Assembly (NCBI RefSeq): GCF_000004195.4
Contig: NC_030679.2
Location: forward strand, 37,251,712 to 37,315,711
Reading direction: 5' to 3'
Length of the DNA: 64,000 bases
DNA from: Xenopus tropicalis
Lineage: Eukaryota; Chordata; Amphibia; Anura; Pipidae
Part shown: piece after piece, positions 1 through 10,588 of the stretch
Layout: every line of letters starts with the position of its first letter
How positions within the stretch are numbered: position 1 is the stretch's first letter
Translations under genes and position numbers: made by a program
The notes under the pieces: model-generated
The model's input: the letters and a program-made list of their open reading frames with translations, nothing else
What the model was told of the DNA's origin: nothing
Databases searched by the model: none

Positions 1-229
1 GGCCACCGGGGCAGCGGGAAAAAACCTGGTGGGCACCGGCCCAGACCCAATCCCCACAGGGTGCTCCACTGAAACAGTCTCCCTCCCCGATGCGCCACAG
101 GTAAGTTTATTATAGGCGTGCTCGGGGGAGGGGTCAGGCTGGTGTTGGGGGGGTTGTGAAGGTGGCAGGGGCCCTGCACCCCCCAGTCCAACCCTGATCC
201 AACCCTAACCAATCCTTGCCTCACTAGTA
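1..229. repeat. GC-rich dispersed repeat fragment
   Basis: C- and G-rich text with GGGCACCGGCCCAGACCC, ending in CCAGTCCAACCCTGATCC. The last block resembles an inverted CAGGGTTGGACTGG transposon terminus. The left part lies outside the window. Confidence 0.35.
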
Positions 230-390
230 CAGATATGGGATTAGCTATCCGGAAACCCATAATCCAGAAAGCTCCAAATTACAAAAAGTCCATCTCCCAT
301 AAACTCCATTTTAAACAAGTAATTCTTTATCAAAATGATTACCTTTTTTTTTTTTGTAGTACCTTATACTTGATGGTAACTAAGCTGCAC
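230..390 (+). mobile_element. Left part of a diverged TA-flanked MITE
   Basis: CAGATATGGGATTAGCTATC, then AACCCATAATCCAGAAAGC and CATAAACTCCATTTTAAAC match the 5' half of the family with many changes. The right half is not recognisable beyond about 390. Confidence 0.65.
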
Positions 391-1629
391 AAATTTATAG
401 GAATGAAAAATGTCTTTTTGGGGACACAAAATGATTTTGCTAATAACGAGTTAATCCGCTAGTACCTATTAATATAAAGTGGGAAGTTAATAAGAATGTA
501 AATACCCTGGAATTCTATTTGGTTAATAACAAGCGTCAGATTTTATTTAAACTACCAGGAACCTTTCTACTTTGTAAGGCACATCAGTGTTGTTCCCTTC
601 CCATAATCCTCCCAACATATCAGTGCACCAATAAATATTGCTGAATAACAGCTATAAATTTGTGACCTGTAGTCCTTAAAGCACTGAAAACCATGTTACA
701 GGGTCAATCCTGAGTTCTGCTGCTGGACATCCCATTTCCACCTCATTATCACAAAGTGCAAGGGCGCAGCTCTGTGACACTTGATTTCCATAGAGAAGGA
801 AGCATTCCATATGGCGACTACCCAGAGGGAATTTCTCTCTTCCTTTTAGGAGGCTAATCAGACTGCATAATCAAGCCTTTATTTAGGAGCCTCGTCCACA
901 GTAGAATTTTCATGAAGCAGGATGTGGTAGAAAAATCCACTGAGAATAAACACTACAGCAGTATTTTGTTCCCTTTCTCCTCCCGAGGGGATTCCATTAA
1001 TTGAGATCTTAACCCATTTGCATTTAGACTGGCAGCTAAAAGCAACAATAAATAGACTTTATGATATATTCCATAGATACCTAACCAACCTGGGAATAAT
1101 CCATTATTCTTTCATTTCTTCTTCTTTTCATAGCTGAATTCCCAGAATCCCTGGTAAACTCCCTGGTTCTTTTTGGGCGCTTGTGGCTCTGTCCACAAAT
1201 GAGGCATGCCACACCCCGGGCACTCAGCAACTTCACCCACAATACTTGCTGCTGTGGGGGTGTTTTCTTGCTCCGAACACTATAATCTACCATTTTAAAT
1301 TGGCTGACCAGTTTAGAAAGGGTTAATACAAACATAAATGTGATTCATTTTGAAATGTATTCTATATTAGCTGCAATTTACTGGCAGGGTATAAAACAAC
1401 ATGCGTTGTCTATGTTCTGTATGTTCATTCCATTGTAAAAAAAAAAACACTGCAGCATTGCAATATATAAGTAGAACCATAGAACCCTATTCAAAGCAGC
1501 AGTTTACATTCATACACCTATGCTAAAAAAAACACAGTATATAGAACTTGCCTATTGTTTTTATTAAAAAAATACATTTTCCTAATTTTTGCCTTTGAAC
1601 TCAATCCCATTCTACCCCTGTAAACAAGG
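391..1629. other. AT-rich noncoding stretch
   Basis: I see no domain-bearing frame and no known repeat ends. Short A-runs occur at about 1,437 and 1,527. An 84-codon minus-strand frame near 1,081-1,335 shows no recognisable motif. Confidence 0.5.
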
Positions 1630-1631
1630 TA

Positions 1632-1898
1632 CAGGTATGGGATCCTTTATCCGGAAACCCGATATCCAGAAAGCTCCGAATTATGGAAAGCCTGTCTCCC
1701 ATAGACTCCATTTTAATCAAATAATTCAGATTTTTAAAATTGATTTCCTTTTTCTCTGTAAAAATAACACAGTGCTTTGTATTTGATCCATTTATTGATT
1801 TTTTTATAGACTTAAGGTATGAAGATCCAAATTACGGAAAGACCCCTTATCCAGAATACCCTTAGTCCCTAGCATTCTGGATAACAGATCCTATACTG
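1632..1898 (+). mobile_element. TA-flanked MITE (CAGGTATGGGATCC ends), copy with internal deletion
   Basis: TA dinucleotides flank it (1,630-1,631 and 1,899-1,900). Left CAGGTATGGGATCCTTTATC, then CCGGAAACCCGATATCCAG; right CATTCTGGATAACAGATCC. It lacks about 60 bp present in the copies at 6,194 and 48,101. A TA target suggests a Tc1/mariner-like or similar origin, which is not proven. Confidence 0.82.
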
Positions 1899-2039
1899 TA
1901 ATTTGTTCAAGGGAGCTAAGGAGCTCCACCAGGGGACTGGTAACATATCTGTGAAGTGCTTCAGAATATGTTGGAGCTATATAAATAAGGAATATTAATA
2001 ATGAACTTTGTTTAAACAAACCCTAAGTTACAGCTTTTG

Positions 2040-2245
2040 TTAGGCTAATGTCCCACGGAGCAAGTTAGTTGCCCGCAATAGGTCTCTGCTACTGTGGGTG
2101 ACTAACTGCTCCGAAATGCCTTTCCACCGGCAACAATAGGAGCCACAGGTGGAAAGGCCTACATATCGCTCCAGTTTTTGCAAACTTCAACCTACTTCTC
2201 TGCTATCGCAGACAACTAACTCGCTCCATGGGCCATCAGCCTTAA
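2040..2245. mobile_element. Foldback MITE, diverged relative of the multi-hairpin family
   Basis: The left end GGCTAATGTCCCACGGAGC, then AAGTTAGTTGCC, pairs with the right end GACAACTAACTCGCTCCATG, then GGCCATCAGCC. Flanks are TTAG and TTAA. A piece of a similar element (GGGGAGATTTGTTGCCTGCG ... GACGACAAATCTCCC) follows at about 2,293-2,400. Confidence 0.65.
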
Positions 2246-2689
2246 GTTTCCCTTTTTCTAACAACGCACAAATGTTTAAAAACAATAACACATGGGGAGA
2301 TTTGTTGCCTGCGATAAATCTGCGCTACCACAGACGACAAATCTCCCAAAAAATCACCAAAGTCACCTGAAGGTTCCGTGGGAAAAACCAAAGCAACACA
2401 TATGTTTATGGAACAGCAAGTTTATCGCGTGTGACTATTCTTTCTGTGTACTGTGACCCTTAGTGCGAGACATAAGATATCACAAATATTTCTTAAACAG
2501 GCAGTGTGTTGAGAACTTGCCCTATTCACTAAATGCAGGTTAAATAAGTTGATATACTGTCTTTAAAATACACTGTATTTTGTAGCTCTTTATTTTTTAT
2601 TCTGTATGACCACAGCACAACTTTGGGTGCACAAGGGCGACAATAGGCACACTTACGCATGATCGGTTAGATAGATTGTGCATGCAATT

Positions 2690-3501
2690 GAAGTACCTGT
2701 GAGAGCTGTGAAGTTGTGGAATTCCCTCCCCGAATCAGTCGTGCTGGCTGATACATTATATAGCTTTAAGAAGGGGCTGGATGGATTCTTAGCAAGTGAG
2801 GGAATACAGGGGTAGGGGAGATAGCTCTCAGTACAAGTGACGGAATACAGGGTTATGGGAGATAGCTCTCAGTACAAGTGAGGGAATACAGGGGTAGGGG
2901 AGATAGCTCTCAGTACAAGTGAGGGAATACAGGGGTATGGGAGATAGCTCTCAGTACAAGTGAGGGAATACAGGGGTATGGGAGATAGCTCTCAGTACAA
3001 GTGAGGGAATACAGGGGTAGGGGAGATAGCTCTCAGTACAAGTGAGGGAATACAGGGGTAGGGGAGATAGCTCTCAGTACAAGTGAGGGAATACAGGGGT
3101 ATGGGAGATAGCTCTCAGTACAAGTGAGGGAATACAGGGTTATGGGAGATAGCTCTCAGTACAAGTGAGGGAATACAGGGTTATGGGAGATAGCTCTCAG
3201 TACAAGTGAGGAAATACAGGGGTAGGGGAGATAGCTCTCAGTACAAGTGAGGGAATACAGGGGTATGGGAGATAGCTCTTAGTACTAGTTGATCCAGGGA
3301 CTGGTCCGATTGCCATCTTGGAGTCAGGAAGGAATTTTTTCCCCTCTGCGGCAAATTAGAGAGGCTTCAGATGGGTTTTTTTTTGCCTTCCTCTGGATCA
3401 ACTAGTAGTTAGGCAGGTTATACATAGGCATTATGGTTGAACTTGATGGACATATGTCTTTTTTCAACCCAACTTACTATGTTACTATGTTACTATGTTA
3501 C
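2690..3501 (+). mobile_element. CR1-like LINE 3' end with expanded minisatellite
   Basis: From about 2,694 the frame reads RAVKLWNSLPESVVLADT and on to LDGFLASEGIQG followed by TAG, homologous to the C-terminus of the LINE at 14,703. The 3' UTR is interrupted by a 41-bp tandem array. It then continues with GGTTGAACTTGATGGACATA and a tail of TATGTTAC units at 3,477-3,501. A local inverted repeat (AGTTGATCCAGGG ... TCTGGATCAACT) flanks the middle of the UTR. The copy is 5'-truncated to its last roughly 40 codons. Confidence 0.8.
2794..3285 (+). repeat. Minisatellite, 41-bp unit, about 12 copies
   Basis: The unit starts AAGTGAGGGAATACAGGGG and contains GATAGCTCTCAGTAC. Starts are spaced 41 bp apart, from 2,794 to the last unit at 3,245. 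Units differ mainly at GGGGTAGGGG versus GGGGTATGGG or GGGTTATGGG. The first unit covers the LINE stop codon, so the array arose by amplification of the LINE's own coding-end/UTR junction. Confidence 0.92.
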
Positions 3502-3954
3502 CTGTGCAGCAGCAAGGATGTTACCCACCTGATTCTGTCTGCCCTTTTCCCACTAAAAAAAGCCAAAAGCACTGCAGGGAAACCATGCACTCTGATTGGA
3601 TCCCACTCAGGCCCCCGTTAAGTATTACTCTACTTCTGAGAAACATCTGCTAGTCCTGCTGCAAGGATTTTTTGTACAACTAAGAAGGGTCAATGTACAA
3701 ACCAAGACTGTCATAGAATGTTTGTGTAACCTTTCCTCCAACTGCAAACAGAGGCTGGAAATGCATTTCCATATAAACATTTACAAAAACTTTCTTATTG
3801 TAAGTAACGCCATAGTGTCAGCAGTTTTCTAAAATCCAGCCAATGGTTCCAAGAGTAAATGTTTGGCATTTTGTGTTATTATTATTATTAAGGAGATAAT
3901 GAGATATCAATAGGTCAGAGCAGTGCTGCCCAATGGCTAATTATCCAATATATA

Positions 3955-4160
3955 CACTGTACTTAACACGTCAGCCGAAATGTTAGCTGGACATGTGTGT
4001 AATAAATAACCTTCATTTTTGCGGCATTTATTCTATCACGCTCTATACTATTTTTTGATACTGCGCCCGGGCTCTCTCATTTTTTATTTTAACGTGAGTG
4101 CCTGTTGCGCTTGACTTTTATATATATATAAATATATAAAGGATATATATATAAGATTTG
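3955..4160 (+). repeat. Decayed member of the GAAACGTTAG repeat family plus TA-rich microsatellite
   Basis: CAGCCGAAATGTTAGCTGG is followed by GTGTAATAAATAACC and then a ...CACG...GAGTGCC tail similar to the copy near 59,765. A TATATA-rich simple repeat occupies about 4,120-4,155. No coding sequence is present. Confidence 0.35.
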
Positions 4161-5522
4161 CAAAACAAATAGAAAAGTTTTACAATATGAAACAAGTACA
4201 CACAGGGAGGACAAGCATTTTAATAAATTAGTATAAATGTACAGAGATATATTATTAGAGAAGCAGAACCTTGAACAAAGGGAGGGCTTGACTAGAGGAC
4301 CTATATGAATGCATATACATTGGGGTCTTAAAAATGGGGCTCAAGAGGCAAACTATAATCTACATGAATACACAAAAAGAGGTTGTGGGAGCACTCCAAG
4401 GCTAAATAAAGTGTACAAATACAATGGAAGTGCAACTGATCTGGCCAAATTATCTACAAACATACAAAAAGAAAAAGGGATTGATCAATGCACATTCCCT
4501 GGTCCCCTGTTTCATAAGTAAATTGTCTGTTAGTTTCATGCTAGTGCATACAGTATATTGACAAAAAACAGGGGTTTTTAGTTACAAAATTATGATCATA
4601 AGATTGGTAAGCCACCATACCACATCAAGGTAAACCCCGTATGGTGGTCCTGTCTATTTACCTCTGGTCATATTTTTCAAAGGCTGGCACTCCCGTGCAC
4701 TATTGCCATTCTATTGGCCACATGAAGATGGCCTTTAATACAAAGCAGAATATGTGGAGCAGTGCCCAATCTATAATTAACTTAATTTGTTTTAAGACAA
4801 CTGCACAACCTAGGGGTATATTTAAATATGTATGCATTTCATCTCTCTAATGCTGCAATTAGTTTAGAAGTGTCAGTAACACCTTAACACAAGTGCAATA
4901 CGGTTCTATTGTAAGTGTATGAATGAATGCATGTATGAATGTGTTCCTATGACATACAACAAATGAACTGAATGGAAGCAGGGTTTAGTACAGCTTTTCT
5001 ATTATGTGAAATATACGGCTGGGGTTATCCCTCACAGAGATTCCCCTTTATCTGCAAATGTCTATGTATTTATGTATATGTTATGTATATGCTGATGTGG
5101 GCAAGCCCAATGGCACTAGAGTAACTTAGTAGTGCCCTGTCAGAAGCTAGCTCTGGAAAAGGATTTAACCACAAGCAGGCAGGTTCAACATAGCATTCAG
5201 TTGGGATTTACAGGAAGCATGCAGGTGCCATTAAATAATCTCTGGTTATGGCACAGCTAAAAAGGAGACCATGACAGGCTGCCTGCAAAGAACTGAGCTC
5301 ACACTATTTCTTATCTGGTACTTTGTGTTGCTCTAGCCATAAATAGAAATGCACATAGGAAGCATAGTTCCCCAGTATCAAGAATGTATTCTGGGAAAAC
5401 AATGTCCCTTTAAAGGAAATGTTACTGTATATGCAACAAGACAGTTGTTAAATATTGGAATAAACAGAACTACAATAGGTGCAGTAGGTGTAGTTAGAAC
5501 ATTCCCTAGACTAAACTGACTA
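4161..5522. other. Noncoding stretch without recognised features
   Basis: Ordinary AT-rich sequence. A short ATGAATG/TATGTAT-rich patch occurs near 4,915-5,085. Confidence 0.5.
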
Positions 5523-5530
5523 AACATAAG

Positions 5531-6056
5531 TAGTGATGAGCGAATCTGTTCCGTTTCGCTTCGCCGAAAAATTCGCAAATCTTTCAAAAGATCCATGAAA
5601 CGGCGAAAATGTCGCACGACAAAAAAAAATTGTCGCCCGCGGCTATTATTTTGTCGTGTGGCTATTGTTTTGACGCCCGCGGCTATTATTTTGTCGTGCG
5701 GCTATTGTTTCGTCGCCCGCGGCTATTATTTTGTTGCCCACGGCTATTATTTTGTCGCACGGCTATTGTTTCGTCGCCCGTGGCTAATATTTTGTCGCGC
5801 GGCTATTGTTTCGTCGCCCGCGGCTATTGTTTTGTTGCGCGGCTATTATTTCGGCGCCCGCGGCTATTGTTTTGTCGCGCGGCTATTATTTCGGCGCCCG
5901 CGACTATTCTTTTTTGACGCCGGCGACAATTTTTGGACGTGCGGCGAATTTTTCCACGGCGAAATTTTTCATTTGTTTCGCGAAAAAATCCGTCAATGGC
6001 GAAACGCGGAAATTCGTCGCGAATCCATGCCTGGCGAAACTTTTCGCCCATCACTA
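5531..6056 (+). mobile_element. Non-autonomous hAT-type element, 526 bp, with internal tandem repeats
   Basis: A perfect 8-bp target duplication AACATAAG lies at 5,523-5,530 and 6,057-6,064. Termini TAGTGATGAGCGAA and TTCGCCCATCACTA are inverted repeats. The middle (5,631-5,911) is a tandem array of GGCTATT-containing subunits. A second, shorter family member in the opposite orientation is at 17,551. Long open frames on both strands here only translate the array, as its C+G-rich units lack stops. Confidence 0.88.
5631..5911 (+). repeat. Tandem array of alternating 21-bp and 19-bp subunits
   Basis: About 14 subunits of the kind TGTCGCCCGCGGCTATTATTT (21 bp) and TGTCGCGCGGCTATTGTTT (19 bp) mostly alternate, giving a 40-bp higher-order period; one place has two long units in a row. 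Variation CG to TG suggests methylation decay. The array lies inside the hAT-type element at 5,531. Confidence 0.85.
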
Positions 6057-6193
6057 AACATAAGCTTAGATATACTAACGCTGTATCTTGGTCTAATAAG
6101 AACAGATATGAATGTAACATTCTGTCAACTATCTCTTTTGTAACCATTATTTTGTTGGCAAAACATTAATACTCTACAGGCTTAACAGTGGTA

Positions 6194-6521
6194 CAGGTAT
6201 CGGACCCCTTATCCAGAAACCCGTTATCCAGAAAGCTCCGAATTACGGAAAGCCCGTCTCCCATAGACTCCATTTTAATCAAATAATTCAGAATTTTAAA
6301 ACTGATTTCCCTTTTCTCTGTAATAATAAAACAGTACCTTGTAATTGATCCCAACTAAGCTATAAATAATCCTTACTGGATGCAAAACAATCCTATTGGG
6401 TTTAATTAATGTTTTATTGATTTTTTAGTAGACTTAAGGTATTGAGATCCAAATTACGGAAAGACCCCTTATCTGGAATACCCTTGGTCCCGAGCATTCT
6501 GGATAATGGGTCCTATACCTG
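6194..6521 (+). mobile_element. TA-flanked MITE, full length (328 bp)
   Basis: Left CAGGTATCGGACCCCTTATC, right GGATAATGGGTCCTATACCTG, with TA at both sides. The interior CATAGACTCCATTTTAATC and TTAATTAATGTTTTATTG blocks are shared with the copies at 43,919 and 48,101. Confidence 0.88.
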
Positions 6522-6538
6522 TATTTCCATATGGCTAC

Positions 6539-6685
6539 CAGGCCCGAATCTGGGATTCAAAATAGACCCTGGCATTACAAGTAAACAGAGGCTCAAGCTC
6601 CCCACCAGCCCAATAAATAGTGACTGTCTCTGGCATCAGCCCCTCTGGCATTTGCCAGAATCCACAGATTGCCAGTCCGGGCCTG
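6539..6685 (-). mobile_element. Non-autonomous hAT-type element, 147 bp (CAGGCCCGGACTGGC ends)
   Basis: A perfect 8-bp target duplication ATGGCTAC lies at 6,531-6,538 and 6,686-6,693. Ends CAGGCCCGAATCTGGGATTC and GCCAGTCCGGGCCTG are inverted repeats. Family copies are at 35,628, 49,092 and 51,571. Confidence 0.87.
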
Positions 6686-7333
6686 ATGGCTACTTACAGT
6701 TCATAGGGTGGGTAAATATTTGCCTTCTTTTGTTTTGTGTGGAAATGTACATTATAAGCTGTCTGTGGGCATATTAATAGTTTCCTATATGTGGAACATT
6801 TTTATATGACAGTGAAGGACAAGGAAGGAGAAGTGAAATGGAGACGTAATAAAAAAAACAGCAACGAAGAACTAAAGTAAGAAGATTTGTCAGCTGTATT
6901 TATCAAAATGGTCCAGATGCAAAAATGTGTTGCACTGCTGTTCAGAGTCATCTTGACCCTCCTTTAATGCAGTCATATTTCCTGTTACACAAACAGAATA
7001 TACGAATCATGAGTGGGCTACACCATTTGTCATTCTCCCATCATCAAGAGCTGATTCACATTATTAGGTATGTGTTTGCATTTTATTTAGCTTTTTTAGT
7101 TATTACACCTTTGAAAAGCAAAATAATAAGGTTTTAATCATATTTGAATGTAAAAATGAAACAAACAATTCATAGTAAACATGAACGTGTATGGCCAGCT
7201 TTACTCACAGACCTAATCTATTGCCGCAACACAGACAAAGTATTGCCCACAAGGCATTGGTTGCAAAGGACCCATATGAATCCATAGCTACCCATGTGAG
7301 CTCTAATGAGATAAAGTTTCTCTCACACTAGAG

Positions 7334-7639
7334 CAGTGATCCCCAACCAGTGGCCCAGGGGCAACATGTTGCTCACCAACCGCTTAAATGTCGCTCCCAG
7401 TAGCCTCAGAGCCAGTGCTTATTTTTTAATTTCTGGCTTGAAGGAAAGGTTTGGTTACCTAAAAAACCCACTGTACTGCCAAAAAGCCTTCTGTAGGCTG
7501 CCAGTCCATATAGGGGCTACAAAATAATTGATCATAGCTCTTATTTGGCACCCCCCGAAAAAATTTTATGCTTGTCTTGCTCCCCAACACTTTTTCCATT
7601 TTAGTGTGGCTCACAGGTATAAAAGGTTGGGGACCTGTG
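7334..7639 (+). mobile_element. Non-autonomous hAT-type element, 306 bp (CAGTGATCCCCAACC ends)
   Basis: A perfect 8-bp target duplication CACTAGAG lies at 7,326-7,333 and 7,640-7,647. The left end CAGTGATCCCCAACC matches GGTTGGGGACC near the right end; the last bases have diverged. It includes GCAACATGTTGCTCACCAAC and CTTATTTGGCACCCC. Other copies: 26,932 (deleted), 32,667 (degenerate), 38,804 (reverse), 41,870 (3' part). Confidence 0.88.
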
Positions 7640-7729
7640 CACTAGAGTAAAGCAATGTCCTCATTCTATACCTGCATCTGTAAGGACTCTTAGTATCTCA
7701 GTTTTACCTGCCAAAGTCCTGCAAAAGTG

Positions 7730-8760
7730 CTAAATAAGGAGAATGAGGGTAAAAGGGAAATGGGAAGCAATTATTGACAGAAAACATGGAAAGAAAAGCT
7801 TCAGAGAATAGGGTAAAAAAGAAAAAAAACAAGGGGCAGATTGACCAAAGGGTGCAATCAGCAAGGATCAAAGATGCAACTAAAGAGAATATATGGAGAA
7901 TATATGAAAAAAAGGGAATGGGGAGAGTGAATGCCTTATATATAAGTTAATGCTTCAGATATATTTTACATGAGCATCTAAACAAGGTTATGTTTTCAGA
8001 GAAGTGCTGGGTTCAATTGGTCTGTGAATAGAAGTGGAAAGGAAGGGATTTGAAAGGAAATGTCTATGAAGATTCTCATTGATCCAGGTATTCATCCGGG
8101 TATACAGTATCTAGTAGAATTAGGTAGATACTGATTTGAAGTGAAGCTGGCAATCAAGCGGAGTAATACATGGAGGAAATGGAATAGATGGAGAAGAAAA
8201 TTACATATACAAGAAAATCAATGCAGGAAAGATGAAGTAAAGCACTGCAGGATTAGGGATAGATGTGTATTTATGTATTACAGGAAGAGGAATTAGGAAG
8301 TGAAGGAGTTTTTGTGAAGTGGGATATAAGGAACAAAAGCATCAGAAGCTGGTATGGGAAGTATGGGAAGCTAATTAATGGCGTAAGACGAAGATCATTA
8401 TAAAGGAAAAAATCAGTAACGACAAGAAGGGTGAGTAAGTGAAACCAAAAAGGAGGAAATGGAGAATTACGGTATGGAAAGAAGAATGATGGAAATAAAT
8501 AGACAAGGAAGCATTCTGAATGAACTGAATTAGGATACTAAGAACTTGTGAAAAATGGTGAATGAAGTAGATAAAAAGGATGGGAAGAAAGGCAGTAAAG
8601 AGTAAACATAGAAGGGTAAGAAGAATGGTTTGATAGTGGAGTTAACTGAAGGCTAATCATGAGAGGGACAAAATTATGCATCACAAGGGAATATATGACA
8701 AGGAAGCATTGGGCAAATGTAGTGCAGGAACTCTTCATCATGTTAATCATGAATGAGTAC
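7730..8760 (+). other. Purine-rich, strand-asymmetric tract of about 1 kb
   Basis: The plus strand is dominated by A and G (AAG, GGAA, GAAA, GGAT words), with cytosine scarce over long stretches. It has no clear period, no known repeat ends and no plausible coding frame. It is bounded on the left by the hAT-type element at 7,334 and fades into ordinary AT-rich sequence after about 8,760. Confidence 0.6.
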
Positions 8761-9852
8761 AAGTGACAGATACAGTACTGTTATACATTCTGTATATTTC
8801 CAACATCATAATCTACAGTACAATGTCTATGACCTACAAGATCAGCTACTAAGTTCCACTAAACATCAATACAAAATATGAATTTACATCATTCATAAGT
8901 TTTCTACATTGATCTCGTATCCCCACCCAGAAGAAGATTTGCAACAAATTCTGGAATATGAAAGACACTGACAGTAATGGTTTCCAGTGGGAATGAATCA
9001 ATGAGATAAATACACTATTCTGATATTTCACACATTGCTTACACAGTCAATCTTGTTTACAACAAAAATAACAATGTAACCCTATTAACTTAACTGAACA
9101 CAATTCATCTTTTATGTATGTATTTTATATTACAGAAAACATATTGCGTTAAAAGCCTTTTATTGTTAAAAATACATTATCACTCATTGTCTGCAGGTTT
9201 CTAGACAGGTTAATGGTTCCTATTTGTGGGTTATACCACCATTGTTGGTGTGATTTCTCAATAAAGGATGTATTTTAGGCCTGCATGTTCTGCATTGGCA
9301 AAGTAAGTCAAGCATTTAAAATGTGGCGCATTGAAGGTATTAACTGACACCTGCTTTAAACTAGAAAGGTACAAACAATTGTGTTCATGTTTCACACTGC
9401 TTCTTTCCTCAACACTCCCTCTTGTGAGCCTTTTTTCCTGCTGTGCTGCACATCTGTGAGCGGTGCAGTATCTTTTTTATTTTTTGTCTTCCTGGGTGGG
9501 TATCCAGATCACAATGCTATTTGTTACCATTCTCTCAAAAGTTATGCTGATTTAAGATGTTTGAACCAAACCTGTATATCTAGATTAGAGAACTCTAAAA
9601 GGAAATCAAATACTGCTCTCCTAGTAGTCAATATAATCTCCCTCTGTTAATGTTCTATATATAAAATAACGGGTGACAAATTGGATGTTTTGGCAACTTA
9701 CAAAGTTCAGTACAGGACAAATTGCAGTGACACCAATGGTCTATTCCTTTGCTGTATTTTTCTTTTTTTTTAATGGCAGTGTCTGTGGCTATTATAAAAG
9801 GTTTTAGTTCTATGTTGCATTAGATTATAAAGGCACATCTTATGGCTGTAGG

Positions 9853-10580
9853 TAGAGATGTAGCGAACTGTTCGCCGGCGAACTAATCCGCGCGAACATC
9901 GGGTGTTCGCAAGTTCGCAAGTTCGCGAACTTTTAGCGATGTTTGCAATTTTGGGTTCGCCTTAGCTGGAGCCAAATTTTGACCTCTCACCCCAGAGCCA
10001 GCAGATACATGGCAGCCAATCAGGCAGCTCTCCCTCCTGGACCACCCCCTGGACCACTCCCTTCCATATATAAACCAAAGCCCAGCAGCCATTTTACATT
10101 CTGCCTGTGTGTGCTTGATGAGTTAGCGTAGGGAGAGAGCTGTGCAGGGGTTTGAGGGACAGTTTAGGTAGCTTTGCTGACTAGTGATCTACTTTCTACT
10201 GCTCTGTATGTAGCTGCTGTGGGCAGCTGTCCTGCTGATCTCATCTGCTGTAACCCAATAGTCCTTGTAAAAGCAGTTTATTACACAAGTTTAGAAATGT
10301 AGTGTGATTTCTGCCCTTTACAGCACAAAACGCAACGCTGTGTCAACAACGTATTTTTCATAGAAATTTTTGCCCTTGACCCCCCTCCAGCATGCCACTG
10401 TCCAGGTTGTGGCAACCATTAAACAACTTTAAAATCAGTTTTCTGGCCAGAAATGGCTTTTCTAGGTTTTAAAGTTTGCCTTCTCATTGAAGTCTATGGT
10501 GTTCGCAAAAGTTTGCACTTTTTGGCAGAAGTTCGTGAACGGGTTCCCAAACTTTTTTTGTGAGGTTCGCTACATCTCTA
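9853..10580 (+). mobile_element. Non-autonomous hAT-type element, 728 bp, with promoter-like interior
   Basis: A perfect 8-bp target duplication GCTGTAGG lies at 9,845-9,852 and 10,581-10,588. Termini TAGAGATGTAGCGAAC and GTTCGCTACATCTCTA are perfect inverted repeats, followed by GTTCGC-rich subterminal repeats typical of hAT transposase binding regions. TATATAAA at 10,067-10,074 lies in unrelated, GC-balanced sequence and could be the promoter of the lost transposase gene. No transposase frame remains. Confidence 0.88.
10067..10074 (+). promoter_or_regulatory. TATA-box candidate inside the hAT-type element
   Basis: TATATAAA is preceded by CACCCCC/CACTCCC motifs (GC-box-like on the other strand) and followed by a GC-balanced leader-like stretch. 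It probably derives from the 5' region of the autonomous parent. Confidence 0.35.
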
Positions 10581-10588
10581 GCTGTAGG

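Noticed and set aside
5595..6143. 182-codon plus-strand frame and overlapping long frames on both strands
   Set aside because: They translate the 19/21-bp tandem array inside a hAT-type element. The proteins are low-complexity repeats (CRAAIV, RRPRLLF) whose openness follows from the unit lacking stops.
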